NCBI GenBank assembly: GCA_902491055.1
Contig: CABUGI010000025.1
Span: 1-22,777 of the forward strand
Length of the DNA stretch: 22,777 nucleotides
DNA from: an uncultured Collinsella sp.
Lineage (GTDB): Bacteria > Actinomycetota > Coriobacteriia > Coriobacteriales > Coriobacteriaceae
Direction of reading: 5' to 3'
The notes beneath the pieces are model-generated. The model was not told where the DNA came from. It was given only the letters and a program-made list of their open reading frames with translations, and did no database searches. Positions within the stretch are counted from its first letter, which is position 1; the number at the start of each line of letters is the position of its first letter. Positions 7,334 to 15,605 of this stretch are shown one piece after another. The translations under genes were made by a program, and so were the position numbers.

Positions 7334-7996
7334 ATGAGCAACAACACAGCAGATACCTCTGTGGTCGATGCCGTCCCCGCATCCGATAGCGCGGCAAAGC
7401 GCTTGACGGGCGACGAACGCCGTCGCGAGATCCTCGCCGCCGTGCGCACCGTGAGCTCTGAGCTAGGCGTGTCGCATCTATCCGTCTCGGCCGTGACCAA
7501 GCGAGCCGGCTGCACGCGCTCATTGTTCTACCACTACTTTGCCGACATGGACGCCGCTGTCACCGCCGTCATGGACGAGGCGATCGACGGTTTTATCTCC
7601 GAGCTCGAGCAGTGGAATGCCAACCGCACCGTCGGTGATATCGAGGGCGCACTCGACACCGTCGCCCCGCTCTTTAAGCGCCTGGTCGTCAGCGGCCACG
7701 AGCTGCCGAGTACGCTCACCTCAAGCAGCGACGCGCTCTACGGCGGCTTTTTGCACAACGTGGTCCAGCGTGTGGCGCAGTATATCTGCGACACCACCGT
7801 GGTGGATTTTGCCGCCCATCATGAGCTACGCATCGACCATGTCTACGAGACGTTCTACACCCTCATCATGGGGTTGTTGATGTATATCCGCACGCACCCC
7901 GATGTGCCCGACGAGACGGTCAAGGAAATCATCGCCTCGACACTCCACATCGAGGGCTATACCGCCAAGTATCCGGAGCGCAAGCCCCAGAACTGA
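7334..7996 (+). CDS. TetR/AcrR-family transcriptional regulator
   Basis: A 220-residue one-component regulator. A disordered N-terminal tail (about 1-26) leads to the TetR DNA-binding domain, with the helix-turn-helix at about 48-69 (LSVSAVTKRAGCTRSLFYHYF), followed by an all-helical ligand and dimer domain of the usual size. ATG at 7334 follows AAAGGCGG by about 8 nt. Divergent from the Fe-S oxidoreductase and 63 nt ahead of the membrane protein gene in the same direction, it probably represses both units through the palindromes at 7238-7275 (inference). The ligand cannot be told from sequence. The N-terminal tail is longer than in many family members. Confidence 0.92.
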   Translation: MSNNTADTSVVDAVPASDSAAKRLTGDERRREILAAVRTVSSELGVSHLSVSAVTKRAGCTRSLFYHYFADMDAAVTAVMDEAIDGFISELEQWNANRTVGDIEGALDTVAPLFKRLVVSGHELPSTLTSSSDALYGGFLHNVVQRVAQYICDTTVVDFAAHHELRIDHVYETFYTLIMGLLMYIRTHPDVPDETVKEIIASTLHIEGYTAKYPERKPQN

Positions 7997-8059
7997 CGAC
8001 ATTTGGCCAAACTGCCCGCGATCAGAAGAGGGGCCGCGGGCGTGTGAAAGGAGAGCAGC

Positions 8060-9067
8060 ATGCTGTTCGATGTTTGGGGTAGCGATACCCTTATCCACTG
8101 GGCCGGCTGGGCCATGGTCTTTATTGGCCTCATCGTGCTCAACGAGGTCGGCCGCCGCACTAAGCTGGGCGCGGCAATCATCTTTGGCGTGGCTCCGCTG
8201 GCCATGACCATCTACTGCGTCGCCATCGCCGTGGGCGTTTCGCAGGGTGCCGAGTGGGCGCTCACCAACCCCACCCATGTGTACCAGAACAGCTGGTTCC
8301 ACTACGCCAAGGTATACGCTGCGCTGGCCGGTTGCTGGGGCTTCATTGCCATTAAGTACCAGTGGGGAAAGATCGGCAAGGCGCATTGGTTCCGTGCGTG
8401 GCCGTTTGTGATCGTCGCCATCAACATCATGATCGCCGTCGTGTCCGACTTTGAGAGCGCCTACCACTTCTTTGTCCTGGGCCAGTCCACTTGGGTCACC
8501 TCCGAGGGCGCCACGCAGCTGGCCGGCTGGAACAACGTGTTCAACGGCATCGCCGGTATCATCAACATCTTCTGCATGACCGGTTGGTGGAGCGTCTACG
8601 CCTCCGAGGATCAGACCGACATGCTGTGGCCCGATATGACCTGGGTCTACATTATCGCCTACGATATCTGGAACTTCTGCTACACCTACAACTGCCTGCC
8701 CACCCACTCCTGGTTCTGCGGCTTTGCGCTGCTGCTGGCGCCCACCGTCGCCGCCTTTATCTGGAACAAGGGTGGCTGGATTCAGAACCGCGCCTTTACG
8801 CTTGCTATTTGGTGTATGTTTGCCCAGGTGTTCCCGTACTTCCAGGAGGAGTCCATCTTTGTGACCCACTCCACGCTCGACCCCGGCGCCGCCACCGCGG
8901 TCTCGATCGCCGCGCTGATCGCCAACGTCGCCGCGATCATCTACATCGCCTACCGCGCCAAGAAGCTCGGTCGCAATCCCTACAAGCAGGATGTCTTTGA
9001 GGGCACCAGCGATTGGGAGAAGGCTACCGCTCGCCGCGCCAAGGTCGATTACGCGCACGCCGAGTAA
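8060..9067 (+). CDS. Polytopic Trp-rich membrane protein, probably DUF5692 family
   Basis: A 335-residue integral membrane protein with about eight or nine hydrophobic segments. Approximate positions are 11-31, 37-60, 83-100, 110-130, 157-178, 193-212, 218-236, 244-262 and 278-298. A basic, charged C-terminus follows. It is rich in Trp and aromatic residues and has distinctive stretches such as NPTHVYQNSWFHYAK, WPDMTWVYIIAYDIWNF and NCLPTHSW. I recall similar proteins named DUF5692; the family has no established function and I saw no transporter or enzyme motif. ATG at 8060 has AGGAG 6 nt upstream. It lies 63 nt after tetR with no terminator between, and a strong terminator follows, so tetR and this gene form a two-gene unit. 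A role with the divergent oxidoreductase is inferred only from position. Confidence 0.75.
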   Translation: MLFDVWGSDTLIHWAGWAMVFIGLIVLNEVGRRTKLGAAIIFGVAPLAMTIYCVAIAVGVSQGAEWALTNPTHVYQNSWFHYAKVYAALAGCWGFIAIKYQWGKIGKAHWFRAWPFVIVAINIMIAVVSDFESAYHFFVLGQSTWVTSEGATQLAGWNNVFNGIAGIINIFCMTGWWSVYASEDQTDMLWPDMTWVYIIAYDIWNFCYTYNCLPTHSWFCGFALLLAPTVAAFIWNKGGWIQNRAFTLAIWCMFAQVFPYFQEESIFVTHSTLDPGAATAVSIAALIANVAAIIYIAYRAKKLGRNPYKQDVFEGTSDWEKATARRAKVDYAHAE

Positions 9068-9137
9068 CATGCCCGGTGCAAACGCCGCTTGAATGTGAAG
9101 CCGCCTGGCCGACTCCGCGCAATGCAACGTATTGCAT

Positions 9138-9180
9138 GCCCCCGGAAAGCGATTTGTTCGCTTTCCGGGGGCTTTTTGTT
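9138..9180 (+). terminator. Strong intrinsic terminator after the membrane protein gene
   Basis: Positions 9138-9152 pair exactly with 9158-9172 in a 15-bp stem with a TTTGT loop, followed by TTTTTGTT on the plus strand. It ends the tetR-membrane protein transcript. The rest of the gap to 9308 holds only a weak CCCAA/TTGGG palindrome at 9262-9273 and no promoter I could place with confidence. Confidence 0.93.
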
Positions 9181-9308
9181 GTTATGCGCATCCACGCACA
9201 TATTCAAAACCTCTCGCACAGATAAAATCAGATTTCCAATCGCCTGACAGCTCTATGTGACCCCAATTTTGGGTACATTGTTGTCCCGATATTGAGCTTG
9301 GGGGATGT

Positions 9309-10805
9309 ATGAATGATGAGACGATGGGCCAAGAGGATGCGGCCCAAGATGCAGAAGCGTGTGCCGAAGCCCTGGAGAGCCTAGACCGGATTTCACTTGA
9401 TGAGATTGCGTTTGACGATTCGGGCGTTGATGTGCAGGATGAGTCGGAAGCCGAGGCGCAGTCCGATGATCAGGATGCAGACGACGTTGAGCCTGCCGAA
9501 GATGAGGCAGATCACGAAGACACCGAATGCGAGGCCGACGACCAGCCCGAATCCGACACGAGCGAGGAAACCATCTTGCTCGACAGCTTGCCGGCCGAAG
9601 ATTCGCTGACCCGCGAGCTTCCCGGCCTGGGCTCTGCGCCTGCCGTGGACGAGACCATCGCCATGGGCGATATCCCCCTACCGTCCGTTCCCTCAGCACG
9701 CGAGGCCGAGGTTCGCCATCGCAAGATGTCGCCCAAGCGCCGCAATCTGATGGTCGCCGGCATCGTGGCCGTCGCGCTCGTCGCCGGCGGCGCAGGCTAT
9801 GCCGCCTGGAACGGATATCAGCAAGAGCAGGCTGCCATCACCGCCGCCAATGCCCACACGATGATGTCGGTGCAGATTGGCGTGCATGCCGCGGGCCTCG
9901 ACTGTTCCGCCGGCTCCAAGATTCCCGTACAGGTGAGCGGTCAGGACGCTGATGGCTCCTCCGTGAGCGAAACGCTCTATGTTGACGAGCACGGCCGCGG
10001 CATCAAACTGCTGCCCGGCGATTACACGCTCTCCATCGCTGCCTCCCCCATCGCGGCCGACGGCACCATCTATACCGTCCCGACCACCAAGACGCAGGTC
10101 ACCGTTAAGAGCGATGGACAGGATTTAAGTGCCCAGGCCACCTTTAAGCTCAAGGTGCCTTCGGCCGACACGGTGACTGACGACCAGATCGATGCCGCCG
10201 CCAAGTATGCCGAGGAGGGCGGTGCGAGCTCCGCCGCGGCTGCCAAAGTGCTCCAGCAGGCAGCAACCGCGCGGCGCGACGCCGCCGTCAATGCCGTGAG
10301 CGCGCAAAAGGCACAGGCGTCCCGTGATGCTGACGCTCGCCACAAGGCAACCGACCTCTACCAGCTCGATATTCCCGTCGAGTGGTACGGCAAGGTCGCA
10401 ACTTGGCAAAACGGAAGCACGCTATGCATCTATCTGGGCGACGACGCCAATACGCCGCTCGTGACGCTCGTCGCGGTGCGCGAGGGCGAGAGCTTTACGC
10501 CCGATGAAGGCGATACGGTTTTGGGCGCGGCCAATCTAGGCAACGGTTATACCGTCTACGCCAGCGGCCCCGTCTATCCGTACGTGGTGCCCCAGACCAT
10601 CAACGGACGGACGCAGAACCCCGTGTCAACCTACCCCATGGACACGGCCATTGAGCTTGTCGAGCTTACGACCGGCAACCGCTATACGTATAGCCAGATC
10701 AAGAACGACCTGGTGGGTAAAGACGGCAAGGCCGATGGTGCCACTAAGCTCGAAACCGACTACCTCGCGCAGATCCTGCTGCCGAGTATCAAAGCCCAGG
10801 ACTAG
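9309..10805 (+). CDS. Single-pass membrane protein with long acidic cytoplasmic tail, unknown function
   Basis: A 498-residue protein I do not recognise. Residues 1-120 are strongly acidic, rich in Asp, Glu and Ala. A basic stretch (RHRKMSPKRR, about 136-145) precedes one membrane helix at about 147-167, so the acidic part should be inside the cell and the C-terminal 330 residues outside. The outer part has a beta-rich domain (about 185-275), an Ala-rich, probably helical stretch (about 280-350), and a last domain of about 140 residues with many Tyr, Thr and Gly. No Cys pair, sortase signal or catalytic motif is evident. ATG at 9309 has GGGGGA only 3 nt upstream, a tight but plausible site; Met6 is the alternative. 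It stands alone and converges on the ATPase gene. Confidence 0.8.
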   Translation: MNDETMGQEDAAQDAEACAEALESLDRISLDEIAFDDSGVDVQDESEAEAQSDDQDADDVEPAEDEADHEDTECEADDQPESDTSEETILLDSLPAEDSLTRELPGLGSAPAVDETIAMGDIPLPSVPSAREAEVRHRKMSPKRRNLMVAGIVAVALVAGGAGYAAWNGYQQEQAAITAANAHTMMSVQIGVHAAGLDCSAGSKIPVQVSGQDADGSSVSETLYVDEHGRGIKLLPGDYTLSIAASPIAADGTIYTVPTTKTQVTVKSDGQDLSAQATFKLKVPSADTVTDDQIDAAAKYAEEGGASSAAAAKVLQQAATARRDAAVNAVSAQKAQASRDADARHKATDLYQLDIPVEWYGKVATWQNGSTLCIYLGDDANTPLVTLVAVREGESFTPDEGDTVLGAANLGNGYTVYASGPVYPYVVPQTINGRTQNPVSTYPMDTAIELVELTTGNRYTYSQIKNDLVGKDGKADGATKLETDYLAQILLPSIKAQD

Positions 10806-10878
10806 CCTGGCACAGCAAGGTGCTCCCCAACCGTGATGAAGGAACCAGGAGGTCCTGACCCCACAGGCCCATAGATGA

Positions 10879-12231
10879 TTAGGCAAGGAGCCACTTCCAT
10901 GCGGGCATAACGTGTACCACACCGTGCTCGCATGGAATATCGGTCTGTTCATCCATGGTAACGATTGCCGACTCGCCAAGATCGAACTGGGCCATCGAGG
11001 CATCAAGCGCGGCAATTTCGCGCTCGCGCGTTTTCTCACTTGCTATATCCGCGCTCACCTGAATCAGGCTATAAGCCCGCATGAGAAGTGCGTCCCCAGC
11101 AACAAAGTCCACCTCATGGCTTTTACGCTTCTCTTTGATCAGCAGACGGCAGACCGAGCCGGTCCTCACCGCGGGAGTCCTTCTTCTTAGCGCATTGAAC
11201 ACTGCGGTCTCGAGCCTCTGGCCCTGGTCCAATGCCGATGCGGGAGAGAATGCTCCAAACATCGCAGGATCGACAGCGTAGACCTTAGACGCAGACCGCA
11301 TGTTATTTGCCAGTGAACGCGTGAACTCCGGCACAGAAAACAACAGGTAGGCGTCCTCATAATACTCAAGTAAGTCGCTGAGCGAATTACGACTGACGGG
11401 TATCTGCCTGCTCTTGAACTCGTTATACACTTTGTTCACCGACAGCTCTCGTCCCGAAGATGCCATACACCGCGTCAGGAACAGCGATGCCAGGCGAGGG
11501 TTCTTGACGTCGTAGCGTTCAACGACGTCCATGGCGACCGTTCGCGAAGCATATTCCTGTAGCAGCTGAATCGCGTCTGCGGGCGTCTGCCCAAGTGTCG
11601 CGATGAATCCCCCTCGTTCAAGATATCCGATCAGATGATGTCGAAGCAGCGCCGCATCGCTCGGGGAAAAGGTCACATCTGGCTCGGGAACGTTCCCCGT
11701 CTTATATCGAACGTATTCCGAAAAGCTCAATGGAAAAAGCTCTCGCACAAGAGAACGACCCCTGAACTCGCTCTTAAGTTCTGAGGACAGCATCTTAGAA
11801 GAAGATCCCGTCACATAGACGGTCGCTTTCTCCGTATCGACTACACGCCGCAGAAACGCACCCCATTCGGGAATTTCCTGGATCTCGTCAAAGAAAATAT
11901 AAGCGCCCTCGGTTCGAGCAGCAGGATACAGCGCATAGAACGTGTCGAGCACGTCCGCCAGCAGCGATGGCTCATACGGGCGCAAGCGCTCATCCTCAAA
12001 ATTGAAGTAAAGCATCCGGTCAAGCTCGACGCCCCGGCTCTGAAGCCGCCGCATCTCCTGATACAGGCGATACGTCTTTCCACAACGGCGGGCCCCCACA
12101 ATCACATTTACGATGTTGTCGCGCTTTGGCTCCTGTTGATTTCCTAGATCAAGGTCTCGCTCAAAGACCCGCGGAACCCCCTGCTGTTCAAAGTCCTTTA
12201 TTTTCCGGGCGACCAAGTCGTTGAATGCCAT
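10879..12231 (-). CDS. AAA-family ATPase with DUF4143-like C-terminal domain
   Basis: A 450-residue ATPase of the AAA_14/DUF4143 type, common single-gene proteins of unsettled function. The Walker A motif is GARRCGKT (46-53), Walker B YIFFDEIQ (111-118), and a sensor-like VTGSSS lies near 139-144. The C-terminal half (about 200-400) has a helical region and a restriction-endonuclease-like part around EVDFVAGDALLMRAYSLIQV, as in the DUF4143 domain. ATG at 12231 has GGAG about 4 nt upstream. It is transcribed alone, from a promoter inside a nested inverted repeat (12239-12300). The family often sits in variable regions and has been suspected of toxin-like or defence roles, but no partner gene is present here. 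Confidence 0.88.
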   Translation of the reverse strand: MAFNDLVARKIKDFEQQGVPRVFERDLDLGNQQEPKRDNIVNVIVGARRCGKTYRLYQEMRRLQSRGVELDRMLYFNFEDERLRPYEPSLLADVLDTFYALYPAARTEGAYIFFDEIQEIPEWGAFLRRVVDTEKATVYVTGSSSKMLSSELKSEFRGRSLVRELFPLSFSEYVRYKTGNVPEPDVTFSPSDAALLRHHLIGYLERGGFIATLGQTPADAIQLLQEYASRTVAMDVVERYDVKNPRLASLFLTRCMASSGRELSVNKVYNEFKSRQIPVSRNSLSDLLEYYEDAYLLFSVPEFTRSLANNMRSASKVYAVDPAMFGAFSPASALDQGQRLETAVFNALRRRTPAVRTGSVCRLLIKEKRKSHEVDFVAGDALLMRAYSLIQVSADIASEKTREREIAALDASMAQFDLGESAIVTMDEQTDIPCEHGVVHVMPAWKWLLA

Positions 12232-12238
12232 AATTCTC

Positions 12239-12300
12239 CAATCTTGCTCTCTAGCTAATCAAAATTATACCTATTCTTGATTAATTGAAGAGCAAGATTG
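12239..12300 (-). promoter_or_regulatory. Nested inverted repeat enclosing the ATPase promoter
   Basis: The outer arms at 12239-12250 and 12289-12300 are a perfect 12-bp inverted repeat (CAATCTTGCTCT on the left). Inner arms TAATCAA (12256-12262) and TTGATTA (12277-12283) add 7 bp. On the minus strand TATAAT at 12269-12264 falls in the centre. A further TTGATTAA copy lies at 12309-12316. The left outer arm ends in the ribosome binding site, so the structure could act as an operator on DNA or mask translation. Autoregulation is inferred. Confidence 0.65.
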
Positions 12301-12410
12301 TGTCTTACTTGATTAACACTTAGGCAAGTTTTTTCACTATTACTGCTCGAAGGATGCCGAGTGGCTGAGAGGACAACCAAGCTCGAATGCGACTCCCTGG
12401 ACAGTCGATT
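12301..12410. other. Non-coding gap, no assigned function
   Basis: This part of the gap between the ATPase promoter and the small Pro-rich gene has no convincing gene. A stretch near 12354-12380 resembles a tRNA D-arm or the CTGAGA of a TPP riboswitch but lacks everything else needed for either. Confidence 0.5.
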
Positions 12411-12441
12411 TGGGACGGGACTTTTTTGACTACCCGTCCCA
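12411..12441. repeat. GGGACGGG hairpin repeat
   Basis: TGGGACGGG (12411-12419) pairs exactly with CCCGTCCCA (12433-12441) around a 13-nt loop that contains a run of six Ts. No T-run follows the stem on either side, so it does not look like an ordinary terminator. Its GGGAC/GTCCC arms place it with the other GGGAC hairpins of this window. Confidence 0.6.
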
Positions 12442-12474
12442 GAAAATCATCGCCAAATTAGCTACTTGATGCAA

Positions 12475-12669
12475 CTAGCGCCAGGGGTCGGCTTCGAACA
12501 GCGGCTCGCGCTCGGGGCGGCGATCGCTGTAGGGATCGTAGCCGTCATCGTCCTCGTTCTCGGCACGGATGCAGGGGTCGCACGGCTTGGGCGCCGGTTT
12601 CGGCGCGGGCCTTGGTGCGGCGGACGCTATCTCAGCCGCCGGTGCGTTCGTCTTGTTCTCGTCTTTCAT
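12475..12669 (-). CDS. Small Pro-rich, charged protein of unknown function
   Basis: A 64-residue ORF. The first part is Ala/Pro/Lys-rich with a short APKP repeat (about 19-29). A CDPC motif follows at 30-33, and then an acidic and Arg-rich tail ending DPWR. There is no signal peptide or membrane segment, and it is probably disordered. ATG at 12669 has GGAG with 8 nt spacing, better than the in-frame ATG at 12687. The clear binding site and gene-like position between the clpB terminator and a repeat argue that it is real, but low complexity makes it less certain. The CxxC could bind metal or form a disulfide. Confidence 0.55.
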   Translation of the reverse strand: MKDENKTNAPAAEIASAAPRPAPKPAPKPCDPCIRAENEDDDGYDPYSDRRPEREPLFEADPWR

Positions 12670-12719
12670 CTGCATAGCTCCTTGCATCGCATCCGTTCAA
12701 CATTATCGATTGTCGCACG

Positions 12720-12756
12720 AAAAAGGGCGGCGGACCCAATTGGATCCGCCGCCCTT
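12720..12756 (-). terminator. Intrinsic terminator after clpB
   Basis: Positions 12723-12734 pair with 12745-12756 (12 bp, AAGGGCGGCGGA), with inner pairs around AATT. On the minus strand the stem runs into TTTTTCGTG. It lies 46 nt past the clpB stop and before the small Pro-rich gene, which therefore needs its own promoter. Confidence 0.88.
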
Positions 12757-12801
12757 GGCGTTTAGAGACGGCTGGCAGATTTTAAGGCATGTCCCATAAA
12801 T

Positions 12802-15429
12802 CTATTCGGCGTCGGGGACCTCATAGGTGGCCGCCGGCGTGTTGTCGCACACGACGGTAAAGCCACCGTCCTTGTCGGCATCGACCGTCACCTGATCGCC
12901 CTCGCGCACCGTGCCGTCGATGATAGCGGCGGCGATGGCATCCACGACCTCGCGCTGAACCAGACGCTTGAGCGGACGGGCGCCAAAGACCGGGTCCAGG
13001 CCGCCCACGGCGAGCATCTGCTTGGCCGCCGGGGTGATGGCAAGCGTCATGCGCTCCTTGGCCAGACGCGCGCGGACGTCGGCGAGCTGGATGTCGACGA
13101 TCTTCTCGATCTGCGCCATACCGAGCGGATGGAACACCACGATATCGTCGATACGGTTGAGGAACTCGGGGCGGAAGGTCTGAGCCATGGCCGCGTCGAC
13201 CTGATGGCGCATCTCCTCCTCGTCCTTGCCGGAAAGCTCGGCGATAGCCTTGGAACCCACGTTAGACGTCATGATGATGATCGTGTTCTTGAAGGACACC
13301 TGACGACCCTGGCCATCGGTCAGACGGCCGTCGTCGAGCACCTGCAACAGCACGTTGAAGACATCAGGATGAGCCTTCTCCATCTCGTCGAGCAAGATTA
13401 CGGAGTACGGGCGACGGCGCACGGCCTCGGTGAGCTGGCCGCCCTCGTCGTAGCCCACGTATCCCGGGGGCGCACCGATCAGACGCTGGACGCTGAACTT
13501 CTCCATGTATTCGGACATGTCGATACGCACGAGCGCGCGCTCGTCATCGAACAGGCACTCGGCCAGCGCCTTGGCGAGCTCGGTCTTGCCTACACCGGTG
13601 GGGCCCAGGAAGAAGAAGCTGCCGATGGGCTTGTCCGGATCGGAGAGACCCGCACGGCTGCGGCGCACGGCCGCGGCAACGGCGGAGACGGCCTCGTCCT
13701 GACCGATGACGCGCTTATGCAGCTCGCCCTCCAGGCCCTTGAGCTTGTCGAGCTCGCCCTGCATCATCTTGGACACGGGCACGCCGGTCCAGGCGCTCAC
13801 GACCTCGGCGATCTCATCGGAGGTCACCTGTTCGTTGAGGCCCTCACCGTCCTGCTGCTTTTGTGCCTCGAGCGCGGCCTCGGAATCCTGAATCTGCTGC
13901 TGCAGGCCCGGAATCACGGAGAAGCGCAGCTCGGACGCACGGCCCAGATCGCCGTTGCGCGTCGCGCGCTCCTCCTCGCTCTTGGCCTCGTCGAGCTGCC
14001 CCTTGAGCTCCTGCACGTGGTCGATGGCGTTCTTCTGGTTGAGCCAGCCGGCCTTTTGCACGTTGAGCTTTTCCTGGACCTCGGCAATCTCTTGGCGCAG
14101 GGCCTCCAGACGCTCCTTGGAGGCGTCGTCGGTCTCCTTCATGAGCGCCTGCTCCTCGATCTGCAGCTGGGTGAGCTGACGCATGGTGGCGTCGATCTCG
14201 ACTGGCATGCTGTCGAGCTCCATGCGCAGGCGGCTTGCGGCCTCATCGACCAAGTCGATGGCCTTGTCGGGCAGGAAGCGATCGGCAATGTAGCGATCGG
14301 AGAGGTCGGCGGCGGCCACGAGCGCGCTATCGGTGATGTGCACGCCGTGGAAGATCTCGTACTTTTCCTTGAGGCCACGCAGGATCGAGATGGTGTCCTC
14401 GACGGTGGGCTCGCTCACCATCACGGTCTGGAAACGACGGGCGAGCGCCGCGTCCTTCTCAATGTACTTGCGGTACTCGTCGAGCGTGGTCGCGCCGATC
14501 GCGTGCAAGTCGCCACGGGCAAGCGCCGGCTTCAGGATGTTGCCGGCGTCCATGGAGCCCTCGGTGGCACCCGCGCCCACGATGGTGTGGAGCTCATCGA
14601 TGAACAGGATGACCTTGCCCTCGGATTTTTGCACTTCTTTGAGCACGGCCTTCAAGCGGTCCTCGAACTCGCCGCGGTACTTGGCGCCAGCGACCAGCGC
14701 GCTCATGTCGAGCTCGATAAGGTCGCGGTCGCGCAGGGTGCTCGGCACGTCGCCGGCCACGATACGCTGGGCGATACCCTCGACGATGGCCGTCTTGCCG
14801 ACGCCTGGCTCGCCTATGAGCACGGGGTTGTTCTTGGTGCGGCGGGACAGGACCTGAATAGTACGACGGATCTCGTCGGTACGGCCGATGACCGGGTCGA
14901 GCTTGCCGGCGCGGGCCAGATCGCAGATGTTGCGACCGTACTGCTCCAACGCCTCAAACTGAGTCTTGTCCTCGGCAGACGTCACGCGGTCATCGCCGCG
15001 CAGCTCCTCGTAGACCTGCTCGATGCGCTCCTTGGTCACGCCGGCGCCGCGCAGCACGCGGCCCGCCTCGCCCTTGTCCTCGGCAAGTGCCATGAGCAGA
15101 TGCTCAGTCACCACAAAGCTGTCGCCCATCTTGGTGGCCTTCTTCTCGGCCTTTTCGATGACGCGGACGAGCTCGTTGGACAGGCCCATCTGCTGGCCCT
15201 CGCCCGAAACCTTGGGCGCGTGGTCGATGGCATCCTGTGTGGAGCGTGCAAGCTGAGCCGGGTCGGCACCGATGCGCTCAATGATCACGGAGATATTGCG
15301 CTCGCCGGCACCGAGCAGGGCGGACAGCAGGTGGATCGGCTCCACCGCGCCGGCCTGCGCATCGGCAGCCGTGCTCATGGCGGTCTGCAGCGCCTCGCGC
15401 GACGTCATTGCTAGCTTATCGATTCTCAT
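12802..15429 (-). CDS. clpB: ATP-dependent disaggregase ClpB
   Basis: A full-length ClpB of 875 residues, the hexameric Hsp100 that pulls proteins out of aggregates together with DnaK, DnaJ and GrpE. The N-terminal Clp repeat domain spans about 1-150. AAA domain 1 has Walker A GEPGVGKT (206-213) and Walker B VILFIDEL (273-280). The long middle-domain coiled coil (about 405-530) marks ClpB rather than ClpA or ClpC. AAA domain 2 has GPTGVGKT (609-616), Walker B VILLDE (677-682) and the pore loop GYVGY (656-660). ATG at 15429 has AGAGGTGA about 6 nt upstream. It is a single-gene unit ending at its own terminator. Actinobacterial clpB is usually under HspR, but I found no consensus HspR box (CTTGAGT-N7-ACTCAAG) upstream. 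Confidence 0.97.
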   Translation of the reverse strand: MRIDKLAMTSREALQTAMSTAADAQAGAVEPIHLLSALLGAGERNISVIIERIGADPAQLARSTQDAIDHAPKVSGEGQQMGLSNELVRVIEKAEKKATKMGDSFVVTEHLLMALAEDKGEAGRVLRGAGVTKERIEQVYEELRGDDRVTSAEDKTQFEALEQYGRNICDLARAGKLDPVIGRTDEIRRTIQVLSRRTKNNPVLIGEPGVGKTAIVEGIAQRIVAGDVPSTLRDRDLIELDMSALVAGAKYRGEFEDRLKAVLKEVQKSEGKVILFIDELHTIVGAGATEGSMDAGNILKPALARGDLHAIGATTLDEYRKYIEKDAALARRFQTVMVSEPTVEDTISILRGLKEKYEIFHGVHITDSALVAAADLSDRYIADRFLPDKAIDLVDEAASRLRMELDSMPVEIDATMRQLTQLQIEEQALMKETDDASKERLEALRQEIAEVQEKLNVQKAGWLNQKNAIDHVQELKGQLDEAKSEEERATRNGDLGRASELRFSVIPGLQQQIQDSEAALEAQKQQDGEGLNEQVTSDEIAEVVSAWTGVPVSKMMQGELDKLKGLEGELHKRVIGQDEAVSAVAAAVRRSRAGLSDPDKPIGSFFFLGPTGVGKTELAKALAECLFDDERALVRIDMSEYMEKFSVQRLIGAPPGYVGYDEGGQLTEAVRRRPYSVILLDEMEKAHPDVFNVLLQVLDDGRLTDGQGRQVSFKNTIIIMTSNVGSKAIAELSGKDEEEMRHQVDAAMAQTFRPEFLNRIDDIVVFHPLGMAQIEKIVDIQLADVRARLAKERMTLAITPAAKQMLAVGGLDPVFGARPLKRLVQREVVDAIAAAIIDGTVREGDQVTVDADKDGGFTVVCDNTPAATYEVPDAE

Positions 15430-15436
15430 GGAATCA

Positions 15437-15543
15437 CCTCTCTTGGGGTGGCCGCCCTACGGGGCGGCTTCACGTTGTTCGAGAAGTATTGTTGCCAGCT
15501 TTGTACGATCTTATACACAAATCTAAGTCTCTATATATAAGAT
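15437..15543 (-). promoter_or_regulatory. clpB leader and candidate promoter region
   Basis: In the leader, GCCGCCC (15451-15457) pairs with GGGCGGC (15462-15468), a tight 7-bp hairpin just upstream of the ribosome binding site. Next to it, CACC at 15447-15450 can pair with the GGTG of the Shine-Dalgarno sequence. Further up, ATCTTATA (15508-15515) and TATAAGAT (15536-15543) form an 8-bp inverted repeat in AT-rich DNA with several TATA-like strings, the likely promoter zone. No clear -35 or HspR box was found. Confidence 0.4.
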
Positions 15544-15605
15544 TTTCTGAGTGATTGAGAGATAGGGGTAAAGATGTCGGCCCGCCGCCGCACAGGTGCG
15601 CTACC

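Noticed and set aside
12354..12380. tRNA-Ser/Leu-like or TPP-riboswitch-like stretch (GCCGAGTGGCTGAGAGG)
   Set aside because: No anticodon or T-arm pairing follows for a tRNA, and the second conserved half of a TPP riboswitch is missing.
13129..15414. 761-codon plus-strand open frame
   Set aside because: It is antisense to clpB, which has full family motifs.
15430..15560. HspR box (CTTGAGT-N7-ACTCAAG) before clpB
   Set aside because: I read both strands and found only a partial ACTCAG; the paired half is missing.
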